From: Myxococcales bacterium
Lineage (GTDB): Bacteria > Myxococcota_A > Bradymonadia > UBA7976 > UBA1532
Assembly (NCBI GenBank): GCA_020633435.1
Contig: JACKDP010000003.1
Coordinates: forward strand, 310,001 to 374,000
DNA: 64,000 nucleotides
Direction of reading: 5' to 3'
Position 1 is the first letter of the stretch; every line of letters begins with the position of its first letter. Below the pieces are notes generated by a model. The model worked only from the letters and a program-made list of their open reading frames with translations, made no database searches and was not told the origin of the DNA. Of the stretch, positions 24,833 to 35,345 are shown piece by piece. The position numbers and the translations under genes were made by a program.

Positions 24833-25981
24833 TCAGCGCCCCCGGCGCCGGCGGACCACGAGGAAGATGAAGAGCCCCAGCGGCAACGCGAAGCTCAGGC
24901 CGATGGAGGCGATGTTCGCCTTCAGCGCGGCGGCCATGCCCGTCTCGGGCGGCGGCTTGAGCCACTTGCCCCCGGTGATGAACGCGATGGTCGCCTCGGG
25001 CACCTGGGCCTCCAGCACCACCGCGGCGTCGGCCGGGTGCTCCCGCACCGCCACCGAGAAGACGCCCGGCGTGTAGCCCGCAGCGGCCACCGCCTCGACC
25101 AGGCGCGGCGTCTCGGCCTGGATCATCTGCTGCAGCGCCACGGCGTCGGGCTGGGGCCCGGGCCAGCGGGCCAGCTCGGGGTGCTCGCTGGCGATGCGCT
25201 GGCCGGCGGCCGACAGGGCCTTGCCGACGCGCTCCAGGCGCTCGGTGCGGCCCATCTCGTCGAAGAGGACGGCCCCCGTCCAGGCGATGGCCCCCAGCAG
25301 CAGGACGACGAGCACGACGAGGGGCCAGACCGACCGCCCGGGCGCGGGGGCAGGGGCCGCCGCCGTCACGGGCAGGACCTCCAGCGTGGTGCGGGCGGCC
25401 CGGGTGTCCTCGGGCGGGGGCTCGGCCGGCTCCTCAAGCCGAGCGGGCGGCTCGTCGGGCCAGACCGGGGGCTCGTCCGGCCAGACCGGCGGCTCGTCGG
25501 GCCAGGCCGGCAGGCCCGTGCTCTCGCTCGGCCACGCGTCGGGGGCCACGGACGTCGGCGCCTGGCCGGGGGCCGGGGGATCGGAGGCCGGCGGCCGCGC
25601 CCGCTCGGGGGTGGGCCCGGTGACGCTCACGCGATCCGCCGGCGGCGCGGGCGAGCGCTCCGGCGGCATGCTGCGGCTGGGCGTCGAGCGGGGCCGGGGC
25701 GCCTCGTCGCTCAGGTCGGGCGGCAACGCCGACGGCGGGCGGCTCGACAGGGGCACGCCCCGCAGCGGGGCGCGCAGGGGCGGCACGCTGGGGGATGGCT
25801 CCTCCAGCAGGCGCTCCTCGGGCGGCTCCGACTCGCGGACCAGCATGTCGCCCCACGCCGACGCCGCGGCCTGGGTCGTCACCACCCGCTCGCCCTGGCT
25901 CTCCGCGACCTTCCGGGTCTCCAGCAGCCGCCGGCTCCGGCGACGCTTGATGACCCCCATCCCGGAATCGTCGTCCTCCAT
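24833..25981 (-). CDS. Pro-rich membrane protein of unknown function
   Basis: This 382-residue protein has a basic N-terminus (KRRRSRRLLETRK), a long Pro/Ser/Glu-rich disordered region at about 50-215, a membrane segment at 219-240, an extracytoplasmic domain of about 110 residues and a second membrane segment near 353-375, ending in RRRRGR. Between 160 and 180 the unit WPDEPPV is repeated three times. No family is recognised. The topology suggests that the disordered N-terminus and basic tail are both cytoplasmic, with a small periplasmic sensor-like domain between. It lies 8 nt downstream of uvrC and is probably the last gene of the cysS-uvrB-uvrC transcript. Confidence 0.7.
   Translation of the reverse strand: MEDDDSGMGVIKRRRSRRLLETRKVAESQGERVVTTQAAASAWGDMLVRESEPPEERLLEEPSPSVPPLRAPLRGVPLSSRPPSALPPDLSDEAPRPRSTPSRSMPPERSPAPPADRVSVTGPTPERARPPASDPPAPGQAPTSVAPDAWPSESTGLPAWPDEPPVWPDEPPVWPDEPPARLEEPAEPPPEDTRAARTTLEVLPVTAAAPAPAPGRSVWPLVVLVVLLLGAIAWTGAVLFDEMGRTERLERVGKALSAAGQRIASEHPELARWPGPQPDAVALQQMIQAETPRLVEAVAAAGYTPGVFSVAVREHPADAAVVLEAQVPEATIAFITGGKWLKPPPETGMAAALKANIASIGLSFALPLGLFIFLVVRRRRGR
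25442..25504 (-). repeat. WPDEPPV-coding tandem repeat (3 copies)
   Basis: Three in-frame 21-bp copies code for WPDEPPV/A inside the disordered region of the membrane protein. The copies are nearly identical, suggesting recent duplication. Confidence 0.85.
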
Positions 25982-25989
25982 CGACCCCC

Positions 25990-27831
25990 TCAGGCGTGGA
26001 GCGCCGCGTGTATGCTCTGCGCGAGGCGCTCGCCGATGCCGTCCACGGCGGCGATCTCGTCGATCGAAGCGCGCCGTAGCCGGGTCATGCTACCAAACGC
26101 CAGCAGCAATGACTTCTTTCGTGCAGGGCCGACGCCGGGGATCTGATCGAGCTCGCCCGTAAACGCCTTGGTTGTCCGGGTCTTGCGGTGGAACGTGATG
26201 GCGAAGCGGTGGGCCTCGTCGCGCAGGTGGGTCAGCAGGAAGTACTCGTCCGTGTGGGGTTTGAGCACGAACGGCTCGCGCAGCCCGGGCACGAAGACGC
26301 GCTCCGAGGAGCGCTCCGGCGCGGCGTCGTCGGGCCGGTCGCCGGCGAGGACGCGCGACTTGGCCAGGCCCACGACGTCGACGCCCTCGACCCCGAGATC
26401 CTGGAAGACGGCCACCGCCACGCCGAGCTGACCCTTGCCGCCGTCGACGACGATGAGGTCGGGCAGATCCCCCTCCTCCAGCCCCCGGCGCAGGCGACGG
26501 GTGAGCACCTCGCGCATCATCGCGAAGTCGTCGGTGCCCTCCACCGTGCGGATCTTGTAGTGCCGGTAGCGGTCGCGGCGGGGCACGCCCCCCTCGAAGA
26601 CGACCCGGGACGCGACGGCGCTGTCTCCCTGGAAGAGCGAGATGTCGAAGCACTCGATGCGATAGGGCAAGTTCGCGAGACGCAAGCGGTTTTTCAGGCG
26701 GACGAGCCCGCCGTCGCGCACCGCCTCCGACTGCCGCGCCTGGAAGAACCCGTGCTCGGCGTTGCGGTCGGCCAGCTCCAGCAGCTTGCGGCCGGGCCCG
26801 CGCTGGGGCACCCGCAGGGCCACGCGCCGGCCTCGCAGCTCGGTCAGCCGCTCCACCAGGGCGGCGTCCCCCTCCAGCGGCACCCCCAGGATGACCTCGT
26901 CGGGCACCTCGGCGCCGCCGCTGTAGTACAGGTTCACGATGGTCGACAGCAGCTCGGCGTCGGGCACGCCCTGCTGCTCGAAGGTGAACGCCCGCGAGCC
27001 CACCATGCGGCCGCGCCGGATCTGCAGCAGGGCCACCTGCAGGAAGCCCCCCTCGCGATACAGGCCGTAGACGTCCTGGTCCACCTCCCGGGCGCCCACC
27101 ATCTGCTGGGGCTCCAGGCTGCCCTGCACGGCCCGGATCTGGTCGCGGAACCGCGCCGCGCCCTCGTAGTCGAGGGCCTCGGCGGCCGCCCACATGCGGC
27201 GCTCCAGCTCCGCCGCCAGCTCCCCGTGCCGCCCCTGCAGGAAGAGCGTCACCGCCTGGACCTGCTGCTGGTAGGCGGCGCGGTCGACGGCGAGGACGCA
27301 GGGCGCCGGGCAGCGCTTGATCTGGTACTGCAGGCAGGGGCGCGAGCGGTTCTTGAACGTCAGGTCGTCGCAGTTGCGCAGCTGGAAGTAGCGCTCCACC
27401 AGCTTGAGCGTCTGCCGGATCTTGCTGGCCGAGTGGTAGGGCCCGAAGTAGCGCGCGCCGTCCTTGCGGGGGCGCCGCACGACGTCGATGCGCGGCCACT
27501 CCATCGACTCGTCGATGCGCAGGTGCAGGAAGCTCTTGTCGTCCTTGAGCTCGACGTTGAACCGCGGCTGGTGCCGCTTGATCAGCTCGTTCTCCAGGAT
27601 GAGCGCCTCCTTCTCCGTCGCGGTGATGATCACCTCGATGCGGTCCAGGAAGCGGTCGAGCAGGCCGACGAAGAAGCGGGTGTCGCTGGTGCTGCCGAAG
27701 TACTGCCGCACGCGGGCCCGGAGGCTGGCGGCCTTGCCGACGTAGATGATCTCGTCGTCGGCGGCGCGCATGAGGTAGCAGCCCGGCTCGACGGGCAGGC
27801 GGTCGATGTCGACGGCGGGGTCGAAGGGCAT
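25990..27831 (-). CDS. uvrC: Excinuclease ABC subunit C
   Basis: This 613-residue protein makes the dual incision at a lesion marked by UvrA2B. The N-terminal GIY-YIG nuclease (residues 15-90, GCYLMRA..IIYVGKA) cuts on the 3' side, and the RNase H-like C-terminal nuclease (ECFDISLFQGDSAVAS, DLIVVDGGKGQL) cuts on the 5' side. A UVR motif is visible near 197-232. The helix-hairpin-helix pair is at the end (IPGVGPARKKSLL, VDGIGERLAQSI). Length is normal. It follows uvrB after 2 nt, so uvrB and uvrC form one transcript here, which is uncommon; in many genomes they are apart. Confidence 0.96.
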   Translation of the reverse strand: MPFDPAVDIDRLPVEPGCYLMRAADDEIIYVGKAASLRARVRQYFGSTSDTRFFVGLLDRFLDRIEVIITATEKEALILENELIKRHQPRFNVELKDDKSFLHLRIDESMEWPRIDVVRRPRKDGARYFGPYHSASKIRQTLKLVERYFQLRNCDDLTFKNRSRPCLQYQIKRCPAPCVLAVDRAAYQQQVQAVTLFLQGRHGELAAELERRMWAAAEALDYEGAARFRDQIRAVQGSLEPQQMVGAREVDQDVYGLYREGGFLQVALLQIRRGRMVGSRAFTFEQQGVPDAELLSTIVNLYYSGGAEVPDEVILGVPLEGDAALVERLTELRGRRVALRVPQRGPGRKLLELADRNAEHGFFQARQSEAVRDGGLVRLKNRLRLANLPYRIECFDISLFQGDSAVASRVVFEGGVPRRDRYRHYKIRTVEGTDDFAMMREVLTRRLRRGLEEGDLPDLIVVDGGKGQLGVAVAVFQDLGVEGVDVVGLAKSRVLAGDRPDDAAPERSSERVFVPGLREPFVLKPHTDEYFLLTHLRDEAHRFAITFHRKTRTTKAFTGELDQIPGVGPARKKSLLLAFGSMTRLRRASIDEIAAVDGIGERLAQSIHAALHA

Positions 27832-27833
27832 GC

Positions 27834-29806
27834 TCAGCCCAGGGCGAGCTGGGCCTGCTGCAGCCCCTTGAGCTCGTCTCGCAGCTCGGCGGCGCGCTCG
27901 AACTCCAGGTTCGAGGCGGCCTCCTGCATCCGCTTCTTCACCTCGGCCACCCGCGCGTTGAGGAGCTGCAGGTCGTCCAGCGGCACGGCGGCGCCCTTCG
28001 GGGCGAGCGCGCGGGCGACGTCCTCCAGGTCGGAGATGCGCTTGGAGACCGTGCGCGGCGTGATGCCGTGGGCGGCGTTGTGGCGCTGCTGGATGGCGCG
28101 GCGGCGCTCCGTCTCGTCGAGGGCGCGCTGCATGGAGTCCGTCACCCGGTCGGCGTAGAGGATGACGCGGCCCTCGGCGTTGCGCGCGGCGCGGCCGATG
28201 GTCTGGATCAGGGACGTCTGGTTGCGCAGGAAGCCCTCCTTGTCGGCGTCCAGCACTGCCACCAGCGCCACCTCGGGCAGATCCAGGCCCTCCCGCAGCA
28301 GGTTGATGCCCACCAGCACATCGAACACCCCGCGGCGCAGGTCCCGCAGGATGGCCGTCCGCTCGATGGTGTCGATGTCGCTGTGCAGGTAGCGCACCTG
28401 GATGCCCAGCTCGCGGTAGTAGTCCGTCAGGTCCTCGGCCATGCGCTTGGTCAGCGTGGTGATGAGGACGCGGAAGCCCGCCTCGATGGTGGCGCGGACG
28501 TCGCCGAGCAGATCGTCGACCTGGTTGCCGGCGGGCCGCACCTGCACCACGGGGTCCACCAGGCCGGTGGGCCGGATGAGCTGCTCCACCACCACGCCCT
28601 TGCTCTGCTCGAGCTCGTAGGCGCCGGGGGTGGCCGAGACGTAGATGGCCTGGTTCACCAGGGCCTCGAATTCATTGAACTTCAGGGGCCGGTTGTCCAC
28701 CGCGGACGGCAGCCGGAAGCCGTACTCCACCAGGGTGTCCTTGCGGGCCCGGTCGCCGCGGTACATGCCGCCGACCTGGGGGATGGTGGCGTGGCTCTCG
28801 TCCACCACCAGCAGCCAGTCCTTCGCGAAGTAGTCCAGCAGGCAGGGCGGCGGCTGCCCCTCCAGCCGACCCGTCATGTAGCGGCTGTAGTTCTCGATGC
28901 CGTTGCAGCGCCCCAGCTCTTCGAGCTGCTCCAGATCGAACATCGTGCGCTGCTCGAGGCGCTGGGCCTCCAGCAGCCGGCCCCGGCTCTGGAAGTCCTG
29001 CAGGCGCTCCAGCAGCTCGGCGCGGATGTGATCGAGGATGGACTTCATGTCGCGGGGGCCGACGACGTAGTGGCTGCCGGGGTAGACGGCCACCGTGTCG
29101 AGGCTGCGGAGCACCTTGCCGCGCAGCGGATCGATCTCGCGGATGGCCTCCACCTCGTCCCCGAAGAACTCGACGCGCAGGGCGGTGGAGTCCTCGTGGA
29201 TGGGGAAGATCTCGAGCACGTCCCCGCGCACCCGGAAGGTGCCGCGGTGGAAGTCGATGTCGTTGCGCGTGTACTGGATCTCCACCAGCTTCGCGAGGGC
29301 CGCCTCGCGGTCCATGCGCTGGCCCACCGTGAACTGGGCGAGCTGGTCGTAGTACGCCTCGGCGCTCCCCAGGCCGTAGATGCACGAGACCGACGCCACG
29401 ATGATGACGTCGCGGCGCTCCAGGAGGGACCGCGTGGCCGCGTGGCGCATGCGGTCGATCTCCTCGTTGATGTTGGAGTCCTTCTCGATGAAGGTGTCGG
29501 TGCTCGGGACGTACGCCTCGGGCTGGTAGTAGTCGTAATAACTGACGAAATACTCGACGGCGTTGTCGGGGAAGAGGTCCTTGAGCTCCGCGTGGAGCTG
29601 CGCCGCGAGCGTCTTGTTATGGGCCAGCACCAGGGTCGGGCGCTGCGTCCGGGCGACCACGTTGGCGATGGTGAAGGTCTTGCCGGAGCCGGTGACGCCC
29701 AGCAGGACCTGGTGGCGCTCCCCCCGATCGAGGCCATCCACCAGCTCGGTGATGGCCTGGGGCTGGTCACCGGTAGGCTCGAACTCGCTGACCAGCCGGA
29801 ACGGGA

Positions 29807-29810
<4 letters not shown>
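27834..29810 (-). CDS. uvrB: Excinuclease ABC subunit B
   Basis: This 658-residue helicase-like protein verifies lesions and loads UvrC. Walker A GVTGSGKT is at 38-45. The damage-probing beta-hairpin region is intact (YYDYYQPEAYVPSTDTFIEKD), as are LLVVDESHATIPQ, YVSATPG and QTIGRAARN. The C-terminal UVR motif (LEFERAAELRDEL) that binds UvrC is present. The start ATG at 29810 overlaps the cysS stop by 4 nt (ATGA), so uvrB translation is coupled to cysS. Confidence 0.97.
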
Positions 29811-31294
<1,484 letters not shown>

Positions 31295-31445
31295 CGTCCG
31301 GCACTCCCGTCGCAGACCCCGGTCTCGGGGGGTCGACAGTCTACCCATCCCCCGGCACCGGGGAAACGGTTGCGACGTTGATTCTGGCGGGTTGTCGTGT
31401 GACACTGCCGCCCGACTCGAGACGCTCTCGCCAGGAGGTTGCCCC

Positions 31446-32099
31446 ATGGTGCCGTGTGCCCGGTGCGGTCAGGACTCGCCCGAGGGATCGCTGCACTGCG
31501 TGCACTGCGGCACCCGGGTTGGCGACGACGGGCTGGCCCGCACGCAGATGGGGATGCCCGTGATCAAGGCGCCTGCCGGGGCCGCCCGCCCCGCCGGCCT
31601 GCTGGCGGGCCTGCCGGCCCTGCGCACCAAGACGACGTCGCCCCTCGTGAGCGGTGAGTTCAGCCTGCACCCCGCCGAGGGCAACGAGGCCCTCAAGACG
31701 ATGGTCGGCATGCCCATCTACGAGGGCGCGCTGCGGGCCGAGGTGCCGGCCGAGCCGGCCCCGCTGGAGACGCCGGAGGAGGAGCCGGCGGCCACCGTCG
31801 CCATGATGGGCCTGACGGACGAGCAGGTGGGCGAGGAGCCCGCCGCCACCCTCGCCATGATGGGCCTGACGGACGCGCAGGTGGGCGAGGAGCCCGCCGC
31901 CACCGTCGCCATGGTGGGCCTCACCGACGACCAGGTCGAGGCCGCCGCGCCCGCCGTCTCGGTGGTGGCGACGCCCGCGGCGCGGCCGGCGACGCCCGCC
32001 AAGGCCCCGGCCAGCAGCGGTGGCGGCAACAAGTGGATCGTCATCCTGGTCGCGCTGGCCGCCGCCGGCGCCGCTGCCTGGTTCGTCCTGCGCCCGTGA
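31446..32099 (+). CDS. Zinc-ribbon protein with tandem repeats and C-terminal anchor
   Basis: This 217-residue protein starts with a zinc ribbon (CARC, Cys4/Cys7; CVHC, Cys18/Cys21). A disordered middle follows, with three consecutive 18-residue repeats of EEPAATVAMMGLTDEQVG type at 112-165, and then a single membrane helix at about 196-214. TxMGM-like motifs also occur outside the repeats (RTQMGMP, KTMVGMP). In Myxococcota such Thr-x-x-Gly motifs in linkers may be kinase or FHA-domain targets; this is inference. The ATG at 31446 follows AGGAGG. Its stop overlaps the GTG of the LD-carboxypeptidase gene (GTGA), heading a coupled six-gene operon. Confidence 0.75.
   Translation: MVPCARCGQDSPEGSLHCVHCGTRVGDDGLARTQMGMPVIKAPAGAARPAGLLAGLPALRTKTTSPLVSGEFSLHPAEGNEALKTMVGMPIYEGALRAEVPAEPAPLETPEEEPAATVAMMGLTDEQVGEEPAATLAMMGLTDAQVGEEPAATVAMVGLTDDQVEAAAPAVSVVATPAARPATPAKAPASSGGGNKWIVILVALAAAGAAAWFVLRP
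31779..31940 (+). repeat. 54-bp tandem repeat, 3 copies
   Basis: Three contiguous 54-bp units (31779-31832, 31833-31886, 31887-31940) code for the 18-residue repeat in the zinc-ribbon protein. The copies differ at only a few residues (TVAMMG, TLAMMG, TVAMVG). Confidence 0.9.
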
Positions 32100-32995
32100 G
32101 GTCGGGGGCCGTGGCCCGCCGACGCCTCCCCCCGGCCGCCCCCGAGCGGCCGACCATCCGCGTCGTCTGCCCGTCGGCGGCGCTCACCCCTCCCCAGCTC
32201 GATCGCGCCCTCGCGGAGCTCGCCCACCTGGAAGCCCTGGGCTGCCACATCCGGTTCGACGAATCCCACGCCACCCGGGTGTGGCGCGGCTACTATGCCG
32301 GGACCGATGGCGAGCGGCTGGAGGCCTTCGTGGCGGCGTGCACCGAGCCGGGCGTGGACGTGGTCTGGTGGGCCCGCGGGGGCGGGGGCGCCGGCCGCAT
32401 CGCCGAGGCGGCGGCGGCGGCGCTCTCGAGCGCAAGCCCTCGAATTGTCATGGGATTCTCCGACGCGACGTCCATGCTCGCGGCCCTCGGGCGGCGGCTC
32501 GGCTGGGTCACGTTCCACGGCCCCGTCATCACCTCCCTCGGCCGGGCCGACGTGCCGCACACCCTCGCGGTGCTGCGGGGCGAGGCGCGGGTGATCCCCT
32601 TCCCGGCCACCGCCGGCGCGCCCCTCACCGGCGTCTTGCGCGGCGGGAACCTGATGACGCTGGCCAGCCTGGCCGGGCGCGACGTCCTGCCGCGGGGCCG
32701 CAGGACCCTCTGGGTCCTCGAAGAGATCGACGAGGCCGACCGCCGGGTCGACCGCTGCCTGGAGCAGCTCCGGGCCGCGGGGGCGTTCGACGGCGCCGCC
32801 GGCGTCTGGGTCGGTGGGCTGTACGCCGAGGCCCAGCTCGATCGGGTGGCCGAGGAGACGGGCCTGCCCGTCGTCGCCGGCGCCCCGGCGGACCACGTCG
32901 GGCCCATGGCTCCCCTGCCCCTCGGCGCCCGCGTCGCGCTCGAGCCGGCCCTCGGCCGCCTGCGCGGCCTGCACCCGTGGGTGGCCCATGCCTGA
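32096..32995 (+). CDS. LD-carboxypeptidase (peptidase S66)
   Basis: This 299-residue enzyme is of the LdcA/MccF family, serine peptidases that trim the terminal D-Ala from tetrapeptides of peptidoglycan during recycling. The catalytic triad is visible: Ser122 in MGFSDATS, Glu209 or Glu210 in LEEIDEADRRVDR, and His267 in GAPADHVGP, followed by LPLGARV. The usual RGGYG is RGGGG here. The start GTG at 32096 overlaps the preceding TGA. There is no signal peptide, so it acts in the cytoplasm. The next gene, a serine hydrolase, overlaps it by 8 nt, suggesting a cell-wall recycling module. Mccf-type immunity is an alternative function of the family. Confidence 0.88.
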   Translation: MRSGAVARRRLPPAAPERPTIRVVCPSAALTPPQLDRALAELAHLEALGCHIRFDESHATRVWRGYYAGTDGERLEAFVAACTEPGVDVVWWARGGGGAGRIAEAAAAALSSASPRIVMGFSDATSMLAALGRRLGWVTFHGPVITSLGRADVPHTLAVLRGEARVIPFPATAGAPLTGVLRGGNLMTLASLAGRDVLPRGRRTLWVLEEIDEADRRVDRCLEQLRAAGAFDGAAGVWVGGLYAEAQLDRVAEETGLPVVAGAPADHVGPMAPLPLGARVALEPALGRLRGLHPWVAHA

Positions 32996-34076
32996 GGCGC
33001 TGCGCGTCGGCCAGCGGCTGCGCCAGGCGGTCGCGGAGGGCGTCACCCCGGGGGCCGCGTTCGGCCTGATCGCCGGCGGCGAGGTCGTGCGGACGTGGTA
33101 CGTGGGCCACCACGCCCCGGGGGGCGCGGTCGTCGACGCCGAGACGCGCTGGGACCTGGCGTCGCTCACGAAGCCCCTCACGACGGTGGCGTGGTGCGCC
33201 CGGCTCGTGGCCGAGGGCCGCCTGGACCTCGCCGCGCCCATCAGCGCCTACGCGCCGGTGGCCGACGCGGCGCTGGGCAAGGCCCCGGTGGGCCTGCTGC
33301 TGAACCACACGGCGGGCCTCGCGGCGCACCGCCCGTACTTCGAGGGCCTGGGGCCGATGGTGCTCCAGACCGGCCGCCACGCCTCGGCCCGCATGGCCAT
33401 CCGCCGCATGCTCTTCCAGGCGGAGCCGGAGTCGGCGCCCGGGGCCCTGGAGCGCTACTCCGACCTGGGGTTCCTGTTGCTCGAGGCCGTGTGCGAGGCC
33501 GTCGACGCCCCGCTCGCCCGGGTCTGGCCCACCCTCCCGTTCCATGGCGAGGAGGCCCTGCACTTCCGGCCCCTGCCCGCGGCGCCCGACGCCCGCTACG
33601 CCGCCACCGAGCAGTGCCCGTGGCGGGGGCGCCTCCTCCAGGGCGAGGTCCACGACGACAACTGCTGGACGCTCGGCGGCGTCGCGGGCCACGCGGGCCT
33701 CTTCGGCACGCTGGAGGCCGTGATGGCCGCCGTCGCGGCGCTCCTGGTGGGCGCCCGGGGCGGGGCGACGCCCTACCCCGCGCCCCTGTTCGAGGGCCTG
33801 TCCCCTCGCTGGATGCACCCGCTCGGCACGTTCGTCCGGGGCTTCGACACCCCCACGCCCGGCGCCTCCTCCTCCGGCACCCGGTTCAGCCGCCAGGCCT
33901 TCGGGCACCTGGGCTTCACCGGCACCTCGTTCTGGATCGATCCCACCGCCGACGTCGCGATGGTGCTGCTCACCAACCGCGTCTGCCCCTCCCGCGCGGA
34001 CGGCCGCATCCGCTGGCTGCGCCCCGCCGTGCACGACGCCGCCTGGGCGGCCCTGGAGGTTTCACGTGAAACTTGA
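32988..34076 (+). CDS. Serine hydrolase of the beta-lactamase/PBP4*-like class
   Basis: This 362-residue protein is of the class C beta-lactamase/esterase fold. The nucleophile motif SLTK is at Ser59-Lys62, the second motif is Tyr157-Ser158-Asp159 (YSD in place of YxN), and LLNHTAGL and HLGFTGTS mark the rest of the fold. There is no signal peptide, so it is unlikely to be a classical periplasmic beta-lactamase. Pairing with an LD-carboxypeptidase suggests a cytoplasmic muropeptide hydrolase. ATG 32988 overlaps the preceding gene by 8 nt. Its last codons (V-S-R-E-T-stop) are written by a parS site that also contains the start of the next gene. Confidence 0.82.
   Translation: MPEALRVGQRLRQAVAEGVTPGAAFGLIAGGEVVRTWYVGHHAPGGAVVDAETRWDLASLTKPLTTVAWCARLVAEGRLDLAAPISAYAPVADAALGKAPVGLLLNHTAGLAAHRPYFEGLGPMVLQTGRHASARMAIRRMLFQAEPESAPGALERYSDLGFLLLEAVCEAVDAPLARVWPTLPFHGEEALHFRPLPAAPDARYAATEQCPWRGRLLQGEVHDDNCWTLGGVAGHAGLFGTLEAVMAAVAALLVGARGGATPYPAPLFEGLSPRWMHPLGTFVRGFDTPTPGASSSGTRFSRQAFGHLGFTGTSFWIDPTADVAMVLLTNRVCPSRADGRIRWLRPAVHDAAWAALEVSRET
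34059..34072. promoter_or_regulatory. parS: parS site 1 (inside overlapping genes)
   Basis: A perfect 14-bp palindrome, GTTTCACGTGAAAC, identical to the core of the bacterial parS consensus bound by ParB. It lies within the 11-nt overlap region of the serine hydrolase and inositol monophosphatase genes, and the GTG start of the latter (34066-34068) is part of it. It is 2.3 kb from the other two sites. Confidence 0.93.
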
Positions 34077-34878
34077 GGCCCTGTGGGCCGCCCTCGCCGT
34101 CGCCCGGCAGGCCGCCGAGGAGGCCGGCGCGCTCATCCGCAGCCGGTGGAACACCCCCGTCCAGATCCACCAGAAGGGCGCCGTCGATCTGGTGACCGAG
34201 GTGGATCTGGCCGCCGAGGCCATCATCCTGCGCCTGCTCCGACAGGCCTTCCCGGGCGACCAGCTCATCGCCGAAGAGTCGGCGGAGCGCCGCCCCGGTG
34301 AGCGCACCTGGTACATCGACCCGCTCGACGGGACGACGAACTTCTCTCATGGTTTCCCGCACTTCGCGGTGTCGATCGCCCTCGTGGATGGCGAGGGGCC
34401 GGCCGTCGGCGTCGTCCACCAGCCGCTCACGGGCTGGACGTTCCACGCCGTGCGCGGCGGCGGTGCGTGGCGGGACGGGCAGCGCCTGGGCGTCACCGAC
34501 CGGACCACCCTCGACCTGGCGCTGCTGGCGACCGGCTTCCCCTACGACCGCCGCACCCGCACCGACGACCCCTTCGCCGAGGCGGCGTGGCTGCTGCGGC
34601 GCTGCGGGGGCCTGCGGCGGGCCGGCGCCGCGTCCCTCGACCTGGCGTACGTGGCGGCGGGCTGGCTGGACGCCTACTGGGAGAACACCCTGAGCGCGTG
34701 GGACGTGGCGGCCGGCGCGCTCCTGGTGCGGGAGGCGGGCGGCACGGTCTCGGGCTCGACGGGCGAGGCCTTCGATCTGGCGGCCGGCCACATCGCCGCC
34801 TCCAACGGCCCGCTGCACGCGCCGCTCCTGGCCGAGTTGCGCGCGGCGAGGCAATCCGCTACTTCCTCGGCGCCATGA
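34066..34878 (+). CDS. suhB: Inositol monophosphatase family protein
   Basis: This 270-residue enzyme is an Mg-dependent, Li-sensitive type phosphatase. Metal ligands are visible: Glu70/Glu71 in AEESAE, DPLDGTTNFSHG (Asp85, Asp88) and SAWDVAAGALLVREAGG near 214. The family hydrolyses inositol phosphate or related sugar phosphates, and SuhB also acts in rRNA transcription in some bacteria, so the exact role is open. The GTG start sits inside a parS palindrome, so ParB binding may affect its expression. The stop overlaps the next gene's ATG by 4 nt. A link to the cyclitol operon at 7-10 kb is possible but the genes are not adjacent. Confidence 0.88.
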   Translation: MKLEALWAALAVARQAAEEAGALIRSRWNTPVQIHQKGAVDLVTEVDLAAEAIILRLLRQAFPGDQLIAEESAERRPGERTWYIDPLDGTTNFSHGFPHFAVSIALVDGEGPAVGVVHQPLTGWTFHAVRGGGAWRDGQRLGVTDRTTLDLALLATGFPYDRRTRTDDPFAEAAWLLRRCGGLRRAGAASLDLAYVAAGWLDAYWENTLSAWDVAAGALLVREAGGTVSGSTGEAFDLAAGHIAASNGPLHAPLLAELRAARQSATSSAP

Positions 34879-35345
34879 AGTACCTCCTCCTCCTGACGCT
34901 CCTCCTCCCGGCCTGCGACGAGGTCATCGACGTGCGCAACGCGCCGCCCGAGGTCACCGTCACCGCCCTCTGCGAAGCGGATGGCCGGGCCTTCTTCCTC
35001 GCCACCGTCCGCGACCTCGAGGGCCAGCCCATCGACGTGGACCTGGTGGTGGACCAGGGCGGCGCCCGCTCGGTCATCGCGGTCGGCGCCGCGGGCGACG
35101 GGGCTACCGGGCTGTCCTCCAGCGAGGCCGGCGTCGAGCACCGCATCGAGTGGGGCGCGCCCTGCGCGGGCGCCGGCTGCGTCGATCTCTGCGCCGATCG
35201 CACCGTCGGGCCGTCGGGCCTCTCGGCCTGCGCCCCCGCGCCGGCGCCGCTGCCCGACACCCTCGACGTCACCTTCTTCGCCACGGATGGCAAGGCGTCG
35301 GTCTCCGGCCAGGCCACCGTGCCGCGGATGTCTCCCTGCCCGTGA
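34875..35345 (+). CDS. Small lipoprotein
   Basis: This 156-residue lipoprotein has a short signal and lipobox LPAC (Cys14). The mature part looks like a single beta-sandwich (VTVTALCEADGRAFFLATVRD...), with cysteines in APCAGAGCVDLCAD and SACAP that could form disulfides. It matches no family I know. It overlaps the stop of the inositol monophosphatase gene and the start of rsmG by 4 nt each, so it is tightly coupled in the operon. Confidence 0.7.
   Translation: MKYLLLLTLLLPACDEVIDVRNAPPEVTVTALCEADGRAFFLATVRDLEGQPIDVDLVVDQGGARSVIAVGAAGDGATGLSSSEAGVEHRIEWGAPCAGAGCVDLCADRTVGPSGLSACAPAPAPLPDTLDVTFFATDGKASVSGQATVPRMSPCP

Noticed and set aside
31295..31445. Possible T-box before cysS; a CCCCGG-CA-CCGGGG hairpin lies at 31350-31363
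   Set aside because: No T-box sequence or specifier stem is seen and the region is too short; the small hairpin is a common GC-rich pattern.
32988..34076. Antibiotic-resistance beta-lactamase
   Set aside because: No signal peptide, YSD instead of YxN, and operon context with an LD-carboxypeptidase argue for a housekeeping hydrolase.
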